This document shows, piece by piece, positions 1 to 11,769 of a stretch of 64,000 nucleotides of DNA. Every line of letters starts with the position of its first letter. The first letter of the stretch is position 1. The translations under genes were made by a program, and so were the position numbers. The notes beneath the pieces were generated by a model. It was not told where the DNA came from and made no database searches. It was given only the letters and a program-made list of their open reading frames with translations. This stretch comes from Cymbomonas tetramitiformis (taxonomy: Eukaryota > Chlorophyta > Pyramimonadophyceae > Pyramimonadales > Pyramimonadaceae), in NCBI GenBank assembly GCA_001247695.2, contig LGRX02035399.1, positions 24,567-88,566 of the forward strand, in the 5' to 3' direction.

Positions 1-107
1 GGGGAATGTGACTGCACCTCGATGTATGGGGTGGGGGGGAAATGTGACCCCACCTCGGTGTATGAGGTTTGGGGTGAAATTGTTACAGAAACGTGTCCCC
101 ATAGGTC

Positions 108-380
108 ATGGCAACGTGGCAGTGAGCTCGGCTCAACGAATGAGGTGTCATGGCAACGTGGCAGTGAGCTCAGCTCAACAATTGAGGTGTCATGGCAACG
201 TGGCAGTGAGCTCAGCTCAACAATTGAGGTGAAGAGTGCGTAGTAGCGATCCTACCTCAATGTCTTACACTCGTACATTGGGCGCTTGCCCTTGTCATTG
301 CTTACGTCATGATTGACCCCCTTGTCATTGCTCACGTCGTGATTGACCCCCTTGTCATTGCTCACGTCGTGATTGACCGC
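108..380. repeat. Two short tandem repeats
   Basis: At 108-228 a roughly 45-bp unit containing TCATGGCAACGTGGCAGTGA occurs three times with few changes. At 285-378 a 31-bp unit (core CCCTTGTCATTGCTCACGTC) occurs three times. No coding potential is supported here; frames across them are open only because the units contain no stops. Confidence 0.8.
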
Positions 381-649
381 CCGGCGAGCTGAGATGGTGG
401 CGAAGGGGCGATAGCCGGGCACAGGTGATAGGGAGGGACTGGCGGGTGTGCTCGGAAGGCAGGCGGCGACGGGCGTGGACACCGGGGTGGGGGTGGATGT
501 GGCTCGTGCGGAAGCAGCGGGCATAGGAGGCCTGGCGCAGATGGGGGTGGGTGGCAGTGAGGTTGGGGTGGAGGCGGTGCTCGACAGAGGCGGGATGGGA
601 CGGAGGCCACGCAGAATGTGGTGACAAGAGCGGAGCTCCGAGGCTGAGG

Positions 650-772
650 AATGGGCGGGGGCGTCGGCGCGGTCGGGTTGCTGCAGGAGCAGGAGATCCT
701 CTTCAGCAGTGCCGCGCATCGCCATCACCACGACTGTCACCGTGCCTTTCTGACCCATGCGGTGTGCACGGC
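650..772 (-). CDS. SNF2-family helicase, exon with motif VI
   Basis: The minus strand encodes SRAHRMGQKGTVTVVVMAMR then GTAEEDLLLL. AHRMGQ is helicase motif VI of SNF2 proteins; its arginine is the finger that contacts ATP. RGTxEE is the usual downstream segment. An AG acceptor borders the exon at its upstream edge (plus-strand 773-774). The lower edge is uncertain: the frame stays open toward position 252 but loses all family similarity, so I stop the call near 650. With the exons at 5848-5696 and 6390-6312 this completes a SNF2 C-terminal lobe on one strand. Confidence 0.6.
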
Positions 773-1067
773 TCACAACCTGCGACGTGCACGGCGCACC
801 ACTCAGCAGCTATCTTCACAATGATGCCGCTCACGGCCCTGAACACCACCCAGGAGCGCAGGCTTTGAGCGCCGGCAGCCAGTGCGGCACGCCCCAAGAG
901 CAGTGAGAGGGGCGAATTCCGAGCCACACTTTGCCGAACAAGATGGGAGAGCTCCGCCGGACCGCAGCAGTCCAGCATGCCATGGCGGCTGGCAAGTGCT
1001 GATCAAGTCTGTGTCATCAAGCACCTAAGTCTTCCCAGGAAGGGACGCCGAAAAGGCTCTGCGTCGC

Positions 1068-1165
1068 TTCATCCTACGTGGACCAGTGCTTCATCCTACG
1101 TGGACCAGTGCTTCATCCTACGTGGACCAGTGCTTCATCCTGCGTGGACCAGTGCTTCATTCGCC
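1068..1165. repeat. 22-bp tandem repeat
   Basis: The unit GCTTCATCCTACGTGGACCA plus two bases is present about five times. It lies inside the large presumed SNF2 intron. Confidence 0.8.
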
Positions 1166-2466
1166 CCCTCAGGCTCCCACACACTGAGCGGCATGAGGCC
1201 TGCCGACACAAGCCAGCCCACCATCATCCCAGTGGATGTGACAAGCCTTCAAGAACTTTACAGCTGCACATCAGAGATATGGCGTTTACCCGGCCCGGGG
1301 GGCTTTTTGTGCGTCTCTCGCACGAGCCGCACGGGGAATGTCTAATCGGAAGCATCATTCAAGCAAGGGGGAGAGAGCCAGGGGAGAGACTGGTGGGAGG
1401 GGAGGGGGTGAGTGCTGGAAGAACGGGAGAGAGCAAAGGACACACTGAACGGCATGAGATCGGCCAACAAAAGCCAGCCCACCATCATCCCAGTGGATGT
1501 GAGAAGCAAATCAAGAGCAGGGCGGGGCCGTGACAAGATACCACAAACTCATACATATTCCCAACCCAAATGCAAAGCAGCATGGAAAGATGAAACGATG
1601 TGACCGATCATCGCCAAACAACTGCTGGTCTCTGGGTTACGGAGTGAGCGGACCCTGCTGGCATGCCCCCCAGTGGCTCACGGTCGATGGATGCGACCCG
1701 TTGGTCCATGGTTATGCCATGAATGCAGTCACACCACACAGCATGGGCACCCCATGTAAAAAAATGAAAACATGCGGGCACCTAAGTGCTCCCAACAAAA
1801 ATCAAGAAAACACAGAAGGTGGACTTTACGCACCACACATACTGAACGGCATGAGATCGGCCAACAAAAGCCAGCCCACCATCATCCCAGTGGATGTGAA
1901 AAGCAAATCAAGAGCAGGGCGGGGCCGTGCCAAGATACCACAAACGCATACGTATTCGCAACCCAAATGCAAAGCAGCATGGAAAGATGATACGATGTGA
2001 CCGATCGTCGCCAAACAATTGTTGGTCTCTGGGTTATGGAGTAAGCACCACACATACTGAACGGCATGAGATCGGCAAGCAAAAGCCAGCCCACCATCAT
2101 CCCAGTGGATGTGAGAAGCAAATCAAGAGCAGGGCGGGGCCGTGACAAGATACCACAAACGCATACATATTCCCAACCCAAATGCAAAGCAGCATGGAAA
2201 GATGATACGATGTGACCGATCGTCGCCAAACAACTGTTGGTCTCACATACACACACATACAACAGGTTGCACGGCAGCATACGGCATCTCATCAGCTTCC
2301 GCGCCCATCGGGCGAGGTTGCTGGCCGTGCCGGAACTAACAGTGAGCAACTGTTGGGAAGGCGACGACCGGGTGGTGAACTATCGGCCACCGGGAGGGCT
2401 TGGGACACACAGGCAACTGTGGGGATGGGACCCCAAGTAGGAACAGTGCGGCGTGACAGTTACAGC

Positions 2467-3795
2467 ACAAGTGTGGAGCGCATTGCTCAAGTTCGCGGCC
2501 ACCTCGCAAGGCAATCAGCGCAAGGGCTCCAGTCACGGGGAGTTGGTGCTGGGGGTAGAGGGCTACAGGCGCAAGTCGATGGCGGATGCGCAAGTTTGGA
2601 TGAGGGCAACCCAGTTTATCATTCTCAGCCCCTTGGGACAGCGCTTGGGCATTCTGGCCGTGGCGTGGGTGGGCAAGCTCTCTTGAGACCAGGCTGTAGG
2701 CGGCAGCGGGGTGATGTGGGGTGTGGGCTTGGTGGTGGAGGGGTGGCTCGATTGGCGGGGGTGAGCCGGCTCCAGAGACACAGCAGCAGTGCGCCGGCAG
2801 GACAGCCGCAGAGGGGCTCAGGTGGCCCAGTGAGGCTCAGGGAGCAGAGGGGTGGTCTTGCGCGTGGGCTTGGTGGTGGAGATATGGCTCGCGCAGACCA
2901 GGGGGCAGGGATGGACCGGCTTCAGGCACAAGGCGGCAGTGCGCTGGTGGTGCAGATGCAGAGGGGCTTGGGTGGCTCAGCGAGGCTTAGGGGGTCCCAT
3001 TCTTCACTAGTGAGCTCCGGAGAATCCGGATGAGTGTCCCGAAGTGTGTGCTGAATCCTTTGATCCCCGGCGTGGGTACATAGTGCAGTCTTCTGTGGCT
3101 ACGGGGTGCCAAAGGATTCGCAAGGATAAGCATACACACTGAACGGCATGAGATCGGCCAACAAAAGCCAGCCCATCATCATCCCAGTGGATGTGAAAAG
3201 CAAATCAAGAGCAGGGCGGGGCCGTGACAAGATACCACAAACGCATACATATTCCCAACCCAAATGCAAAGCAGCATGGAAAGATGATACGATGTGACCG
3301 ATCGTCGCCAAACAACTGTTGGTCTCTGGGTTACGGAGTAGCCCTGCTGGCATGCCCCCCAGTGGCTCCCGGTCGATGGATGGGACCTGTTGGTCCATGG
3401 TTATGTCATGAATGCAGTCACACCACACAGCATGGACACCCCATGTCAAAAATAGGAAACATGCGGGCACCTAAGTGCTCCCCACAAAATTCAAGGGAAA
3501 ACACAGAAGGTGTACATCACCACCTTCTGCCTCTCCTCGCAGCACGACAGACGAATCTACCAAGCTCTTCAAGAGGCAGTGCCCGCCAGAATGGCACCAC
3601 AGGGATGACCGCCTCCCAAAACCCACTTCCACCCGGCGGCCGTCCCCGTTCACAGCGATCCGCCAGTACTTCATATCAAGGTCAAAGAACGCAAGTCCCC
3701 CGGCATGTGTAATAACCATGAGCACTGTACACGGAGAGGGAGCTAGCGTCAGGCGAATCCAAGACACTCCCAAAAAGCGAGCCGTAGACGAATCC
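2467..3795. repeat. Collinear direct duplication, copy 1
   Basis: This 1.33-kb stretch reappears at 9496-10825 at a constant offset of 7.03 kb with only scattered substitutions. It contains one copy each of families A, B and C and the start of the 67-residue coding repeat. The constant offset shows one block duplication, not independent insertion of each repeat. Confidence 0.75.
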
Positions 3796-3965
3796 CCGAC
3801 GCACTCAAAGAGGCAGTACCCGTCAGAAGGGTACCACAGGGACAGCCACATCCCATCATCCAAATCATTCCAGTGGCCGTCCCCGTTCACAACGAGATGC
3901 CAGTACCCCATAAAGTGGGTGTCGATCACCAGTCCCCCGGCAGGTGAAAAAGCATACACACACAC
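3540..3965 (-). repeat. 67-residue coding repeat, partial array
   Basis: The minus strand encodes two diverged units of a repeat seen more fully at 10550-11580. Recognisable pieces are YWHLVVNGDGHWNDLDDGMW, LSLWYPSDGYCLFE and the related KYWRIAVNGDGRRVEVGFG. The frame is open for about 160 codons. I do not recognise the fold. Conserved W, NGDG and G-Y-C positions suggest a real protein repeat rather than chance. Confidence 0.5.
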
Positions 3966-3966
3966 A

Positions 3967-5000
3967 TCAGTGCGCTAGCGGTGCAGATGCAGAGGGGCTC
4001 GGGTGGCTCAGCGAGGCTTAGGGGGTCCCATTCTTCACTAGTGAGCTCCGGAGAATCCGGATGAGTGTCCCGAAGTGTGTGCTGAATCCTTTGATCCCCG
4101 GCGTGGGTACATAGTGCAGTCTTCTGTGGCTACGGGGTGCCAAAGGAGTCGCAAGGATAAGCACACACACACACATCAGTGCGCTAGCGGTGCAGATGCA
4201 GAGGGGCTCGGGTGGCTCAGCGAGGCTTAGGGGGTCCCATTCTTCACTAGTGAGCTCCGGAGAATCCGGATGAGTGTCCCGAAGTGTGTGCTGAATCCTT
4301 TGATCCCCGGCGTGGGTACATAGTGCAGTCTTCTGTGGCTACGGGGTGCCAAAGGAGTCGCAAGGATAAGCACACACACTGAACGGCATGAGATCGGCCA
4401 GCAAAAGCCAAACCACCATCATCCCAGTGGATTTGAGAAGCAAATCAAGAGCAGGGCGGGGCCGTGACAAGATACCACAAACGCATACATATTCCCAACC
4501 CAAATGCAAAGCAGCATGGAAAGATGATACGATGTGACCGATTGTCGCATACACACACACACATCAGTGCGCTAGCGGCAGATGCAGAGGGGCTTGGGTG
4601 GCTCAGCGAGGCTTAGGGGGTCCCATTCTTCACTAGTGAGCTCCGGAGAATCCGGATGAGTGTCCCGAAGTGTGTGCTGAATCCTTTGATCCCCGGCGTG
4701 GGTACATGGTGCAGTCTCCTGTGGCTTCGGGGTGCCAAAGGAGTCGCAAGGATAAGCATACACACACATCATATCCGGATGAGTGTCCCGAAGTGTGCTG
4801 AGTCTTTTGATCCCAGGCGTGGGTACATAGTGCAGTCTCCTGTGGCTTCGGGGTGCCAAAGGATTCGCAAGGATAAGCATACACACACATACGTGTCCCG
4901 AAGTGTGTGCTGGATCCTTTGATCCCCGGCGTGGGTACATAGTGCAGCCGGTCTTCTGTGGCTACGGGGTGCCAAAGGAGTCGGTACAAAGATAAGCACA
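3967..5000. repeat. Family C repeat cluster
   Basis: A roughly 200-bp unit (with TTCACTAGTGAGCTCCGGAG and a TTTGATCCCCGGCGTGGGTA segment) lies in tandem-like clusters at 3967, 4178 and 4563, with shorter pieces at 4770 and 4890. Further copies are at 2935, 9967 and 11663, where the last runs into the assembly gap. Units are separated by CA-rich spacers (ACACACACA). Confidence 0.75.
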
Positions 5001-5690
5001 CACACAAAATGTGTGGTATCTGGGAGCTCATCCAGCTTTGCACTGCAGGTCCGTTATGGAAATATTCCATGTTGGTGATCGAGCCAAGGCAAGGCAAATT
5101 GAAATAAAAGGGGAAACCGAGCTGCACAGCTGTACATCAGGGTGAACAGGGCAGGGCTGTGCCAAGGTACCACCGACACACACACCCCGAAACCAATGCA
5201 AAACAGCATGGATGGATAGATGTGTGAATCAATCACTGCCACGCACGCGAGACTGCGCAACTGCACGCAACTCAATGGCGCAGGCTCCCACACACATATA
5301 CGTTCGGGGGCGTAAATGCCAGGCAGAGGGTTGAGAGAAAGAGACCTCAGACCGATTTGCCACTCTAGAAGATGAGAGAGAGAGAGAGAGAGGCGGAAGG
5401 GGTGGTTAGGGGACAAAGCGAGAGAGGAGAGAGAAAGGGTGAGCCGATTAATGCGACTGCGAGATGAGGGTTAAGCCATAGCCACTCTGCTGCGCAGCAA
5501 TTGCACCTCCGCTCTCGTCCCACTTCAGCCAACACACTTCCAAGCGCAGTCACGGCTCAAGTCCCGCTCGTCCTAGTTGTCACTTCATACCGTGGACAGC
5601 GAAGGAGGGCTCGGGAGGCACAACAGCAGCGCGATGACCGGGCGCGGCGCGATGACCGGGCGCGGCGCGCGCAGAGGGAGGAGAGTGCCC
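5000..5690. other. Intron sequence, low complexity
   Basis: Contains a GA-rich tract (5367-5440) and a 15-bp repeat (GCGCGGCGCGATGACCGG region, 5635-5675). No coding signal beyond the neighbouring SNF2 exon. Confidence 0.5.
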
Positions 5691-5695
5691 CCTAC

Positions 5696-5848
5696 TTGCT
5701 GCTCCAGGCTGCCGTTCTCCAGGGGCTCCATGAGGAAGACGTGCGACACAAAGCTCAGGTCGAGGCCCTCCGCGCCGAGCCGGTCCAGCACCAGGATGCG
5801 CGCATCCGGCTGCTCGCGGAACGCCTTCAGTGCCGCGTCCTTGTGTTT
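5696..5848 (-). CDS. SNF2-family helicase, middle exon of the C-terminal lobe
   Basis: The minus strand encodes KDAALKAFREQPDARILVLD, then RLGAEGLDLSFVSHVFLMEP and LENGSLEQQ. This fits the SNF2 helicase motif V region (family pattern: L.L...GA.GL.L..AS.V...EP.WNP..E.Q). The exon is bounded by an AG acceptor just upstream (5849-5850 on the plus strand) and a GTAGGG donor just downstream (5690-5695). The reading frame is open and rich in conserved residues, which argues for a functional or recently functional exon. The following family motif, AHRxGQ, is about 4.9 kb away at 772-690. The intron between them is therefore very large and consists of repeat families described separately. Confidence 0.65.
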
Positions 5849-6311
5849 CTGAGTAAAGCCCTGCGGCTCAGCCCCTCCGCAGGCACCCCGCCGCCCCTCA
5901 CATGCACCTTCCTCTTCCCCCCTGTCGTCAGGCGTCCCTCACATCCCCCCGACTGTCCTGCTCCTGGCTGTGAGCCTGCGTGCCATTGGATGACGTGCGT
6001 GGGCGGAGAAGAGGCTAAATACCGAGTCAGCATCCATTCAAGTGTGATGCACCCCTCCCCTTCCCCCTCCCTCAGCCCCGCCTCGGTGCCGTGCGTAACC
6101 CCTTTGCGGTCGCCATTCTCCCTCCTTATACTGTGCTGCGCATCGCCATGGTCCTCGGACACGGAGTAAATGATTTGCAATATCCGAGGTGAGGCTGACT
6201 CTCCATGATGCGGACCATGACGCGGACGAAGCGTAACACGCGGCGCACGCTCACGGACCAGCGCAACATGCGGCGCACGCACCTTGCGCGAGAAGAGGCT
6301 GACGTAGACTC

Positions 6312-6528
6312 TAGAGCCGAACTCGTGGTTCAAGGCGAGATCCACGACGTGAAGATGAGTGGCAAAGTTGGAGTAGATGATAATCTTCTGGCCGCTCATC
6401 CGCCGCTCCCGGGTGGCACGGGCTGATGCCACCGTGGGAACCACCGGCCCTTCCGACCCCTCCGCCACGGGAGTCGCCGGCTCCGAATCGAGGCGTTCAC
6501 ACCCGAGCTTTGCCAGCCTGCAACCCAC
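6312..6528 (-). CDS. SNF2-family helicase, exon with start of the C-terminal helicase lobe
   Basis: On the minus strand this stretch encodes KIIIYSNFATHL followed by VVDLALNHEFG. This matches the opening strand of the SNF2 C-terminal RecA lobe (family pattern K.I.FSQF...L). SNF2 proteins are ATP-driven DNA translocases that remodel chromatin or act in repair. The coding match is clear from about 6390 down to 6312. The borders are approximate because I could not choose a unique splice site on either side. The next matching exon lies downstream on the same strand at 5848-5696, so a single gene spans these pieces. The N-terminal ATPase lobe is not in the window in recognisable form. It could be a pseudogene, since only the C-terminal lobe is seen. 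Confidence 0.6.
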
Positions 6529-7254
6529 AGGGAGCCCGCAGTGATCTCTCCAATACGGCGGCCAAGTCTTTCAAATCAGCATTCGCTCCGATGTCTTGGT
6601 CACGTGTACCGCCCTCAACCCTCAACCCCCCGCCCCCTACCCTTGCCCTCAGAGCATGCGACGGACTGGTCGTTGCTCCGCTCAATGCCGAAATGCCGAT
6701 GGAGACGCAGCCACAGCCATGAGCCAAGAGGCCAGCGCAAAGTGAAGGGAGAAGCAAGCTGGACTGTCACCTGCGGAGGAGGTAGGAAATCTTCGACGAT
6801 TGTCCCTGCCGCTCCAATTTCCAATCCACGGCCCAGGACTCTGCAATACCACACACATCCAATCAATCCACGGCCCAGGACTCTCGGCAATACCACACAC
6901 GCCCAGTCAATCTGCGGCCGAAGACGCTGCGATGCCCTGCGATGCCACGCACAAAGCACGTCGGCCCAAAAAGAGATGTCGAGGCATGTACCCTTTAGCC
7001 AAGACGTGGCAGTAGAGGGACCGTGTGCAGCCCACATTGGCACCACCTCCTGTGAAGTCAAGGTGGGCTGCAACTCTCCACCAACTAAAACCGCCAAACA
7101 GGGGAGCAGGCCTGGACCTTGGATATACGCTGTCTGTATCTCGATAAGGTCTTGGGGGACAGCCTACCAGCACACATGCAACCCCCAACTCACGCGCACA
7201 GCTCAGGTGAATCCAGCAGCTGCTGGCCAATCCAAGCCAGTGTGCCCGGCCGTA

Positions 7255-7750
7255 GGTCGTCTAATCACGACCAGCGTCCAGTGTCACCGGGCGTCCAATG
7301 ACATTCAACACAGCATCCAATGACACTCGGCATCCAATGAGATACGGCGTCCAATGACGCTTGACGTCCAGTGACACTGGGCGTCCAATGAGATATAGCG
7401 TCCAATGAAACTTAACGTCCAGTGCGATATATACCATTCAATGACACTGGGCGTACAATGACATACAGCGTCCAACGACAGCCAGCATCTAATGACACTC
7501 GGCGTCCAATGACATACAGCGTCCAACAACAGCATCTAATGACACTGGGCGTCCAATGACACTCAGCGTCCAAGCCAGCATCTAATGACACTCGGCGTCC
7601 AATGACATACAGCGTCCAACGACAGCCAGCATCTAATCGGCGTCCAATGACACAGCGTCCAAACAGCCAGCATCTGTCCTTGGTAATGACATACAGCGTC
7701 CAACGACAGCCAGCATCTAATGACACTGGGCGTCCAATGACACTCAGCGC
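7255..7750. repeat. GCGTCCAATGACA minisatellite
   Basis: About 25 degenerate copies of a roughly 17-bp unit (core GCGTCCAATGACAC, variants GCATCTAATGACA). Frames across it in several registers are open because the unit lacks stops; I do not call a gene. Confidence 0.8.
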
Positions 7751-9495
7751 ACGATCGATGCCAGAGCTCGGCCAGTTGGGCCCCTTTCTTAAGTCAAGCC
7801 GGCTCCGCAATGTGCTTCAAACATGCACACACCCCGCCGAGGCTTGAAGGGCGGTGCGGTAGGGCGATGAAGGACTGGAAAGGCAGGCGTGGGGCGCTTT
7901 GGACATCTCACACAGCTCGAAGCTCGATGGGGCCGTGGGGGAGAAGCGGGGATAGCAGCAGGGAGTGAGGGAAGCAGGGGCAGCGGGGGCAGAGCAGGGG
8001 GCAGCCGGGGCGGAGCAGGGGTTCGGGAAACCTGGCGAGGCTCGGGGTTGTCTTGACGAGGAATGGGGGCCTGCATCTGGAAAGGTGCCTCGCATGCAAC
8101 GCAGTGCATCGGGGCCACGTCTTTGCCTCCACCATCTAGAAGCTCACCCCCCCCCACACTGAATGGCATGAGATCAGCCGACAAAAGCCAGCCCACCATC
8201 ATCCCAGTGGATGTGAGAAGCAAATCAAGAGCAGGGCGGGCCATGACAAGATACCACCAACTCATACATATTCCCAACCCAGATGCAAAGCAGCATGGAA
8301 GGATGGTACAATGTGACCGATCATCGCCCAACAATACTTGGTCCCAGGGTTACGGAGTGCTGGCATGCCCCCCAGTGCTCACGGTCGATGGATGGGACCC
8401 GTTGGTCCATGGTTATGCTATGAATGCAGTCACACCAAACAGCATGGACACCCCATGTAAAAAATGGAAGCATGCGGGCACCTAAGTGCTCCCCACAAAA
8501 ATCAAGGGAAAACACAGAACGTGGACTTCACCACCCTCCGCCTCTCCTTGCAGCAAAGGCAGACAAATCCACCGAGCTCTCCAAGAGGCAGTGACCGCCA
8601 CACACACACACTGAACGGCATGAGATCGGCCAACAAAAGCCAGCCCACCATCATCCCAGTCGATGTGAGAAGCAAATCAAGAGCAGGGCGGGCCATGACA
8701 AGATACCACCAACTCATACATATTCCCAACCCAGATGCAAAGCAGCATGGAAGGATGGTACGATGTGACCGATCATCGCCCAACAATACTTGGTCCCAGG
8801 GTTACGGAGTGCTGGCATGCCCCCCAGTGGCTCACGGTCGATGGATGGGACCCGTTGGTCCATGGTTATGCTATGAATGCAGTCACACCACACAGCATGG
8901 ACACCCCATGTAAAAAATGGAAGCATGCGGGCACCTAAGTGCTCCCCACAAAAATCAAGGGAAAACACAGAACGTGGACTTCACCACCCTCCGCCTCTCC
9001 TTGCAGCAAAGGCAGACAAATCCACCGAGCTCTCCAAGAGGCAGTGACCGCCACACACACACACTGAACGGCATGAGATCGGCCAACAAAAGCCAGCCCA
9101 CCATCATCCCAGTCGATGTGAGAAGCAAATCAAGAGCAGGGCGGGGCTGTGACAAGATACCACAAACTCATACATATTCCCAACCCAAATGCAAAGCAGC
9201 ATGGAAAGATGATACGATGTGACCGATCATCGCCCAACAATTGTTGGTCTCTGGTAACAGAGTGAGCGGACCCTGCGGGCATGCCCCCCAGTGGCTCACG
9301 GTCGATGGATGGGACCCGTTGGTCCATGGTTATGCCACGAATGCAGTCACACCACACAGCATGGACACCCCATGTCAAAAAAAGGAAACATGCGGGCACC
9401 TAAGTGCTCCCCACAAAATTCAAGGGAAAACACAGAAGGATAAGCACATACACACACACACACACAGTGACAGGGTCTTAGGGTTTATTTGTGTG

Positions 9496-10825
9496 ACAAG
9501 TGTGGAGCGCATTGCTCAAGTTCGCGGCCACCTCGCAAGGCAATCAGCGCAAGGGCTCCAGTCACGGGGAGTTGGTGCTGGGGGTAGAGGGCTACAGGCG
9601 CAAGTCGGTGGCGGATGCGCAAGTTTTGATGAGGGCAACCCAGTTTATCATTCTCAGCCCCTTGGGACAGCGCTTGGGCATTCTGGCCGTGGCGTGGGTG
9701 GGCAAGCTCTCTTGAGACCAGGCTGCAGGGAGCAGCGGGGTGATATGGGATGTAGGCTTGGTGGTGGAAGGTTGGCTCGATTGGCGGAGGTGAGCCGGCT
9801 TCAGAAACACAGCAGCAGTCCGCCGGCAGCACAGTCGCAGCGAGGCTCAGGTGGCCCAGTGAGGCTCAGGGAACAGAGAGGTGGTCTTGCGCGTGGGCTT
9901 GGTGGTGGAGATATGGCTCGCGCAGATCGGGGGGCAGGGATGAACTGGCTTCAGGCACAAGGCGGCAGTGCGCTGGTGGTGCAGATGCAGAGGGGCTTGG
10001 GTGGCTCAGCGAGGCTTAGGGGGTCCCATTCTTCACTAGTGAGCTCCGGAGAATCCGGATGCGTGTCCCGAAGTGTGTGCTGAATCCTTTGATCCCCGGC
10101 GTGAGTACATAGTGCAGTCTCCTGTGGCTACGGGGTGCCAAAGGATTCGCAAGGATAAGCATACACACTGAACGGCATGAGATCGGCCAACAAAAGCCAG
10201 CCCATCATCATCCCAGTGGATGTGAAAAGCAAATCAAGAGCAGGGCGGGGCCGTGACAAGATACCATAAACTCATACATATTCCCAACCCAGATGCAAGG
10301 CAGCATGGAAGGATGATACGATGTGACCGATCATCGCCCAACAATTGTTGGTCTCTGGGTAACGGAGTAAGCGGACCCTGCTGGCATGCCCCCCAGTGGC
10401 TCCCGGTCGATGGATGGGACCTGTTGGTCCATGGTTATGTCATGAATGCAGTCACACTACACAGCATGGACACCCCATGTCAAAAAAGGAAACATGCGGG
10501 CACCTAAGTGCTCCCCACAAAATTCAAGGGAGAACACAGAAGTTGTACATCACCACCTTCTGCCTCTCCTCGCAGCACGCCAGACGAATCTACCGAGCTC
10601 TCCAAGAGGCAGTGCCCGCCAGAATGGCACCACAGGGATAACCGCCTCCCAAAACCCACTTCCACCCGGCGGCCGTCCCCGTTCTCAGCGATCCGCCAGT
10701 ACTTCATATCAAGGTCAAAGAACACAAGTCCCCCGGCATGTGTAATAACCATGAGCACTGTACACGGAGAGGGAGCTAGCGTCAGACGAATCCAAGACAC
10801 TCCCAAATAGCGAGCCGTAGACGAA
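9496..10825. repeat. Collinear direct duplication, copy 2
   Basis: Second copy of the block at 2467-3795, same order and orientation. Small differences are base substitutions (for example around 9720-9760). The copy ends inside the 67-residue coding repeat region, after which the two loci diverge. Confidence 0.75.
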
Positions 10826-11580
10826 TCCCCCACGCCTTGATTGACGGGTAACAACCTCATTGACGGGTACGCCCTCAATGAGGCAGTACCCGTCAGAAGG
10901 GTACCACAGGGACAGCCACATCCCATCATCCAAATCATTCCAGTGGCCGTCCCCGTTCACACCGAGATGCCAGTACCCCATAAAGTGGGTATCGATCACC
11001 AGTCCCCCGGCAGGTGAAAAAGCCCCAAGGCACTGGACATAAATAGAGCCAGCCGCAGACGAATCCCCGACGCCCTCAAAGAGGCAGTACCCGTCAGAAG
11101 GGTACCACAGGGACAGCCACATCCCATCATCCAAATCATTCCGGTGGCCGTCCCCGTTAACAACGAGATGTCAGCACCCCATAACGTGGCTGTCAACCAC
11201 CAGTCCCCCGGCAGGTGAAAAAGCCTCAAGGCACTGGACATAAATAGAGCCAGCCGCAGACGAATCCCCGACGCCCTCAAAGAGGCAGTACCCGTCAAAA
11301 GGGTACCACAGGGACAGCCACAATCCCATCATCCAAATCATTCCAGTGGCCGTCCCCGTTAACAACGAGATGTCAGCACCCCATAACGTGGCTGTCAACC
11401 ACCAGTCCCCCGGCAGGTGAAAAAGCCCCAAGGCACTGGACATAAATAGAGCCAGCCGCAGACGAATCCCCGACGCCCTCAAAGAGGCAGTACCCGTCAA
11501 AAGGGTACCACAGGGACAGCCACATCCCATCATCCAAAGCACCCAAGTGGCCGTCCCCGTTAACAGCGAGATGCCACAAC
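10550..11580 (-). pseudogene. Array of 67-residue protein repeats, decayed
   Basis: Three or more units of about 201 bp repeat head to tail (starts near 11031, 11232 and 11434), each encoding about 67 residues on the minus strand. Key pieces are the WHL.VNGDG motif, LDDGMWLSLWY, DGYCLFEGVGDSS and SPAGGLV. In the units around 11165 and 11370 the tryptophan codon of the WHL motif reads TGA. One unit also has a one-base insertion (near 11325) that shifts frame. The array therefore cannot encode one intact protein. The product is unknown; a beta-rich repeat protein is my guess from the periodic W and G pattern. Confidence 0.5.
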
Positions 11581-11769
11581 CCTATGGCGAGACGTATTCC
11601 CGGTCAGCTATGATGGCCCGAACTCCCACGGGGTTGATGGCCCGAAGCATACACACACACATCAGTGCGCTAGCGGTGCAGATGCAGAGGGGCTCGGGTG
11701 GCTCAGCGAGGCTTAGGGGTTCCCATTCTTCACTAGTGAGCTCCAGAGAATCCGGATGAGTGTCCCGAA

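Larger units (their letters stand above)
1180..10545. repeat. Interspersed repeat families A and B (about nine and six copies)
   Basis: Family A (about 200 bp, starting CACTGAACGGCATGAGATCG and ending near the phrase GGTCTCTGGGTTACGGAG) is seen near 1440, 1840, 2050, 3130, 4375, 8155, 8605, 9060 and 10163, all in the same orientation. A short relative is at 1180. Family B (about 170 bp, beginning CATGCCCCCCAGTGGCTC) usually follows A directly, near 1660, 3350, 8365, 8815, 9280 and 10385. Many copies are joined through short ACACAC runs. No transposase or RT coding is visible, and no TIRs or A-tails are obvious. I see no function, and frames read through these units are chance. Confidence 0.75.

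Noticed and set aside
5501..6169. 222-codon plus-strand frame
   Set aside because: It lies antisense to the SNF2 exon; conserved helicase motifs are on the minus strand.
7305..7810. Frames with repeated SLDAxCHWT-type peptides
   Set aside because: Translation of the GCGTCCAATGACA minisatellite; open in several registers.
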